A stretch of 35,196 nt of DNA from Fibrobacter succinogenes. GTDB taxonomy: Bacteria > Fibrobacterota > Fibrobacteria > Fibrobacterales > Fibrobacteraceae. Made by a program: the position numbers and the translations under genes. Positions 32,330-35,196 of this stretch are shown here, piece by piece (the stretch's first letter is position 1; each line of letters opens with the position of its first letter). The notes beneath the pieces are model-generated. The model saw nothing but the letters and a program-made list of their open reading frames with translations, searched no databases and was not told where the DNA came from. The stretch covers positions 1 through 35,196 of the forward strand of contig CACWJY010000039.1 in the NCBI GenBank assembly GCA_902761355.1, read 5' to 3'.

Positions 32330-32740
32330 ATGAAATTCGTATTCCTCTGCGACGCCAACTATCTCAAGGGCGACATGGTCAACTTCGTCAACAACTTCCC
32401 CACCAACCACGAACTGGTGACCATGACTTCTGACGAACTCCTGCAAACCAAGTCGATTTTTGAAGGCACATTTGCAGTTCTCGCCGAACGAACCACTTGG
32501 CAGAAGAATTTCAGCCTGTTCCGCTACTTTGGCCTGCTTCCGCTCCTGGAAGTGCTCCCGCTCGGCATCGTTAGCCGTTCTCGCCGCAGCGAACCCCTCA
32601 AGGGCCGTACTCAGAACAGGAACCAGGAAGTCTACTTTAACCCGGCTTCTTCTGCCGAAGAACTCTATCTGCAGATTGACAAGTTCGTCGCCGCTCCTCC
32701 GGCAGGTTTCACCTACCCGCGCGGCACCGCAAAGGCATAA
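32330..32740 (+). CDS. Hypothetical protein, 136 residues
   Basis: Not recognised. A small soluble protein beginning with a Rossmann-like strand (MKFVFLCDANYLKGDMVNFV). A segment follows with ELVTMTSDELLQTKSIFEGT and FAVLAERTTWQKNFSLFRYF, and a moderately hydrophobic stretch GLLPLLEVLPLGIVS that is too short and broken to be a clear membrane segment. Then comes a basic region (SRSRRSEPLKGRTQNRNQ) and a Pro/Ala-rich end. AAGG lies before the ATG. It is followed nine bases later by the membrane-anchored M23 protein, so the two probably work together. The N-terminal fold could be receiver-like, but no phosphoacceptor pattern was convincing. Confidence 0.75.
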   Translation: MKFVFLCDANYLKGDMVNFVNNFPTNHELVTMTSDELLQTKSIFEGTFAVLAERTTWQKNFSLFRYFGLLPLLEVLPLGIVSRSRRSEPLKGRTQNRNQEVYFNPASSAEELYLQIDKFVAAPPAGFTYPRGTAKA

Positions 32741-32749
32741 TTAAAAGCC

Positions 32750-34285
32750 ATGCAGAAAAAGGTCTTAAACGACCTATACAGGCAAGGCGGTGTAACGAGT
32801 TTCGTTTTCCCCGGTGAAACCGAAATTACGCTGGAGCCTCTGCAAAATCTTGCGCTGGCGTTAAACGCCGGCGCTCGTTTTTTGGTTGTCGATTTTTCGG
32901 GCAGGAATTCCTTTAAAGGAAACGCCCCCATTAGCGCGAACGACCTGTTTGAAAAATTACTCGATCACGCCACCCTAGACAAATTATGCAACTCCGAAGA
33001 AAGTTGGACCATTACGGGTACAAGATGTTTCCCCAGTAATGACGACCTGTTTCGCAACCTGTACCATAATCTGCAGCTCCTCAAAGGGGCCATTGCCCAA
33101 ACTGTCGTTATCCTGCCACAAGATATAAACGACCAAGAAGCCTATTACGCCAAGCTTATCTCTAGGCTTATTGTTGTTGACGGAGAAAGCGTCGCCGAAG
33201 CGTCCGCTTTTCTAGAAGACCTCCCCCATTTTAATAAGGCAAACCTACTTTGGCTTTTACCGCAAAAGCCCGATAAGAAAAAATTCTATCACGCTTATCG
33301 CGCCGTACGCAGGAGCCATTCATTCTTTAAAGAAATTCGCCGCTGCAACTGGAAAAAAGACGCAAGCGCATTCGCTAAAATCATAGAACAACAGCACAAG
33401 TTTTCTATCCTCGAAAAGAACCCGCTTGACGGATCCTCTAAGGTTTTCAGAAACATTTATCCACTCCTGTTGCTGTTAGTCCTCGCATTCCCCTTCTTCT
33501 TTGTAACCGAGGTCGAACCGGGGCTTTCTAACACACGCGACCGAATCCACGAACGCGACAAGCTCTCGGTTGCCCCCTCGTTCGAATATACGTTCGACGG
33601 CAAGGAATCGATGCAACGTATTGCACGCTATGCCATTGGAAGGTTCAACGCACTCATTACCAACGAGCGCATGGTAAGCCTCTACGTCAAGAGCACCCTA
33701 GAAGAAAATTCTTACCCTTCCAACGCCTGGGAAAAGAACAAGCAAAACATACCTCCCGAAGGAACCGTTATCAAATTTTCTAGGCCAGATAACATTGGAA
33801 AAACAGCATCAGATTCCATTGGTGCCGCCTGGAAATACTGGACCTCCATTGTATCGGATAGTGTCGCCTACTTAACCGAATTTTATCACCCTGTCGCCAC
33901 GGCTGATTTTAGACAACATAACGGCATTGACGTTGCAAGTCGTCAAGGAGCAAGAATCTTAGCGCCATTTGCCGCCAAAGCCTGGACAACCCGTGACGAA
34001 CGCGGCGGTATTGTGATTGGACTTGTCCGCCAAAAAGACGTCATTTTGTTCATGCACTGCGACCAGTTGCTTTACCTTGACGGTCAAGAGGTAATGGCAG
34101 GAGACCCCATTGCAACCGTAGGCCTTACCGGACACACGACCGGTCCTCACGCCCACATCGTAACGGGCCTCATCGACAAGAATGGGAACAAGTTCATTGG
34201 CAACGTTAAGTACAAAGTAATTGACCCTATCAAATGGTTCTATATGTTCAAGCCGGCTGCCAATGCTATCGGCAGCAGACAATAA
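32750..34285 (+). CDS. Membrane-anchored M23 protein with a MinD-like, P-loop-less cytoplasmic domain
   Basis: A 511-residue single-pass membrane protein. Residues 1-230 have no signal and read like a degenerate MinD/ParA fold: strand SFVFPG, then ETEITLEP where the Walker A KGGVGKTT would be, helix LQNLALALNAG, strand ARFLVVDFSG, later AQTVVILPQDIN and SRLIVVDGESVAEASAFLED with LLWLLPQKPDKKKFYHAYRA. One membrane segment lies at about 236-254 (YPLLLLLVLAFPFFFVTEV). A periplasmic helical region (about 260-370) follows, then an M23 domain at about 380-495 with H390/D394 (QHNGIDVAS), VILFMHCDQL and H467-A-H469 (TGPHAHIV), so zinc ligands are intact. It probably links a cytoplasmic partner to wall cleavage. 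The MinD comparison is my inference. It lies nine bases after the 136-residue gene. Confidence 0.82.
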   Translation: MQKKVLNDLYRQGGVTSFVFPGETEITLEPLQNLALALNAGARFLVVDFSGRNSFKGNAPISANDLFEKLLDHATLDKLCNSEESWTITGTRCFPSNDDLFRNLYHNLQLLKGAIAQTVVILPQDINDQEAYYAKLISRLIVVDGESVAEASAFLEDLPHFNKANLLWLLPQKPDKKKFYHAYRAVRRSHSFFKEIRRCNWKKDASAFAKIIEQQHKFSILEKNPLDGSSKVFRNIYPLLLLLVLAFPFFFVTEVEPGLSNTRDRIHERDKLSVAPSFEYTFDGKESMQRIARYAIGRFNALITNERMVSLYVKSTLEENSYPSNAWEKNKQNIPPEGTVIKFSRPDNIGKTASDSIGAAWKYWTSIVSDSVAYLTEFYHPVATADFRQHNGIDVASRQGARILAPFAAKAWTTRDERGGIVIGLVRQKDVILFMHCDQLLYLDGQEVMAGDPIATVGLTGHTTGPHAHIVTGLIDKNGNKFIGNVKYKVIDPIKWFYMFKPAANAIGSRQ

Positions 34286-34287
34286 AC

Positions 34288-34310
34288 CGTGTTGCAAATA
34301 ACGCAACACG
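34288..34310 (+). terminator. Possible terminator after the M23 membrane protein gene
   Basis: CGTGTTGC/GCAACACG (34288-34295, 34303-34310), seven-base loop, three bases after the stop codon. It is followed only by TTCTGCC, so termination may be weak. Confidence 0.5.
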
Positions 34311-34486
34311 TTCTGCCAAGTGAGCCACATCACAAACAACCTTAAAAAGTGTTCTCTAACTGTTTTTTTCGACAAGTTGTAAGCTATTTGTTACATCTAG
34401 CCCCTCGCCAAAAAACAAACATTTAAATAACTTTATCATCGGAATTAGGGATTTGGCATCAACAAAGAACAAAAGGACAAAATCAG

Positions 34487-34936
34487 ATGAAGTTTAGAGT
34501 TTTGGCTCTTGCAACCATTACCGCCGCCCTTCTTACCGGATGCTCCGGTGTCGTCACACCCAAAGTAGAACTTGCCAATCACGATTCAGACCACAATATT
34601 CCTGCGATAGACGAAATGATTATCGCCTATAAGACGGATTACATCAACAAGTGCTACCTGCCTGTCGCCAAAAAACATCCGCCTGAAAACGCATGTCAGT
34701 CTGAACTTTTCCAGATGCTAGAACGTAACTACCACCTGGATTACAACCAGAATCACGTCGCAATGGCCTCTAACAAGTTGCTATTCAAGGACATAGATGC
34801 AAAGATTATCGAAATGTCTAGAAACGATCCTGAAGTTCGCAACGCCATTCGCGCCGGTGCATTCACCAGCACAAGCGAAATGCTCAGCTACTATCACGAA
34901 AAATACCAGTTTGACACCCAGGTCGAACAATACTAA
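34487..34936 (+). CDS. Small lipoprotein of unknown function
   Basis: Not recognised beyond its export signal. The 149-residue protein has a lipoprotein signal MKFRVLALATITAALLTGC with lipobox LLTGC, then a soluble, mostly helical domain. Two cysteines (in NKCYLPVAKK and ENACQSELF, about 25 residues apart) may form a disulfide. The C-terminal half is charged and helical (IDAKIIEMSRNDPEVRNAIR, SEMLSYYHEKYQFD). AAAAGGAC lies before the ATG. It is separated from the M23 gene by about 200 bases, including a hairpin, so is likely its own unit. It is followed by a good terminator. Envelope location is the only safe statement. Confidence 0.8.
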   Translation: MKFRVLALATITAALLTGCSGVVTPKVELANHDSDHNIPAIDEMIIAYKTDYINKCYLPVAKKHPPENACQSELFQMLERNYHLDYNQNHVAMASNKLLFKDIDAKIIEMSRNDPEVRNAIRAGAFTSTSEMLSYYHEKYQFDTQVEQY

Positions 34937-34964
34937 AAAAAACGTCAATTTTACGAGAGAGAAC

Positions 34965-34995
34965 GCCTGCAGTTGAAAAGCTGTGGGCTCTTTTT
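34965..34995 (+). terminator. Intrinsic terminator of the small lipoprotein gene
   Basis: GCCTGCAG/CTGTGGGC (34965-34972, 34981-34988; two G-T pairs), eight-base loop, followed by TCTTTTT. Its T-tract leads directly into the leuC promoter box. Confidence 0.7.
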
Positions 34996-35004
34996 CTATA
35001 TTTG
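34973..35004 (+). promoter_or_regulatory. Promoter of leuC
   Basis: TATATTTG (34997-35004) in the context TTTTTCTATATTTGCACC. Upstream, GTTG is 21 bases away as a partial -33 element; alternatively TTGAAA-N18-TATATT fits a sigma-70 reading. The leader to the leuC ATG would be about 85 bases and contains the palindrome at 35039-35071. Confidence 0.5.
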
Positions 35005-35038
35005 CACCCGCATTACAAATAGTAAAAACAATCCCAAT

Positions 35039-35071
35039 GGATTCTATCGGGCCTTCGGCCCTCCAGAATGA
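35039..35071. repeat. Palindrome of the GATTC...GAATGACA type in the leuC leader
   Basis: ATTCT (35041-35045) pairs with AGAAT, enclosing GGGCC-TTC-GGCCC; it ends GAATGACAG. Same outline as the elements at 5302, 10329 and 14420. Unlike those it sits inside a likely 5' leader. Confidence 0.5.
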
Positions 35072-35097
35072 CAGCGGGAATAAAAAGAGACAAAACT

Positions 35098-35196
35098 ATG
35101 GGAAAATCACTCTATCAGAAGATTTTTGAAAGCCACACGGTAGCAAAGCTCCCGAGCGGCCAGTGCCAGCTCTTTATCGGGCTCCACCTCTGCCAC
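35098..35196 (+). CDS. leuC: 3-isopropylmalate dehydratase large subunit (N-terminal 33 codons; continues off the right edge)
   Basis: Aconitase-family enzyme of leucine synthesis; the large subunit carries the 4Fe-4S cluster and works with LeuD. The visible N-terminus GKSLYQKIFESHTV matches the family start (GKTLYEKIFDAHxV), and QLFIGLHLCH corresponds to the conserved strand before the cluster-containing domain (LYIDRHLVHE in many homologues). The ATG is the family start; AGAGA upstream is a weak ribosome site. Assignment rests on 33 residues, so a related homoaconitase cannot be fully excluded. Confidence 0.85.
   Translation, partial: MGKSLYQKIFESHTVAKLPSGQCQLFIGLHLCH

Noticed and set aside
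32330..32740. Response-regulator receiver domain in the 136-residue protein
   Set aside because: The first strand fits, but the acidic pocket, phosphoacceptor Asp and conserved Lys could not be placed.

Overview
The window looks like a chromosome segment of a Fibrobacter-type bacterium (FCB superphylum). Three things point there: two lipoproteins carrying the FISUMP domain (Fibrobacter succinogenes major paralogous domain), a three-module plus GH51 endoglucanase whose size and layout match endoglucanase F of F. succinogenes, and several TTTG/TAnnTTTG promoter signatures like those of the related Bacteroidetes. No phage, insertion sequence or CRISPR array was seen; most of the content is housekeeping, envelope and polysaccharide genes.

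Layout. 1-2061 (-): start of a V-type ATPase operon in the order E, DUF2764, A. 2346-2780 (-): hotdog thioesterase. 2968-5184 (+): glycogen branching enzyme. 5335-9369 (-): secreted GH51 cellulase and a DsbA-like lipoprotein. 9432-9600: strongly folded noncoding element ending in a minus-strand terminator. 9654-10289 (-): FISUMP lipoprotein. 10424-12196 (-): prfC, tRNA-Lys(CUU) and their promoters. 12268-13461 (-): rlmH and a metallophosphoesterase. 13521-14408 (+): radical SAM protein. 14481-16572 (+): apt and a purine permease (purine salvage). 16629-17986 (+): argH, broken by an internal deletion. 18082-19065 (-): divergent FISUMP lipoprotein. 19258-20553 (-): glycyl-tRNA synthetase lacking its motif 1 region. 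20846-22751 (+): M23/LysM peptidase and a tRNA-dihydrouridine synthase. 22756-24534 (-): ClC channel with CBS domains. 24609-31886 (-): a 2425-residue exported protein of 22 tandem Ig/cadherin-like repeats. 32330-34936 (+): small unknown protein, membrane-anchored M23 protein with a MinD-like but P-loop-less cytoplasmic half, and a small lipoprotein. 35098-end (+): start of leuC.

The most unusual items are: the giant repeat protein, in which exactly every third repeat (2, 5, 8, 11, 14, 17, 20) carries a loop insertion, showing growth by duplication of three-domain blocks; the membrane M23 protein with a probable pseudo-ATPase domain; the structured element at 9432-9600; and two neighbouring conserved genes (argH, glyS) that have each lost a conserved N-terminal segment, which may be real or an assembly fault. 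Transcription signals are unusually readable: most genes are separated by hairpin terminators. The tRNA has a textbook TTGACA-N17-TATTAT promoter, while several protein genes have the TAnnTTTG type.
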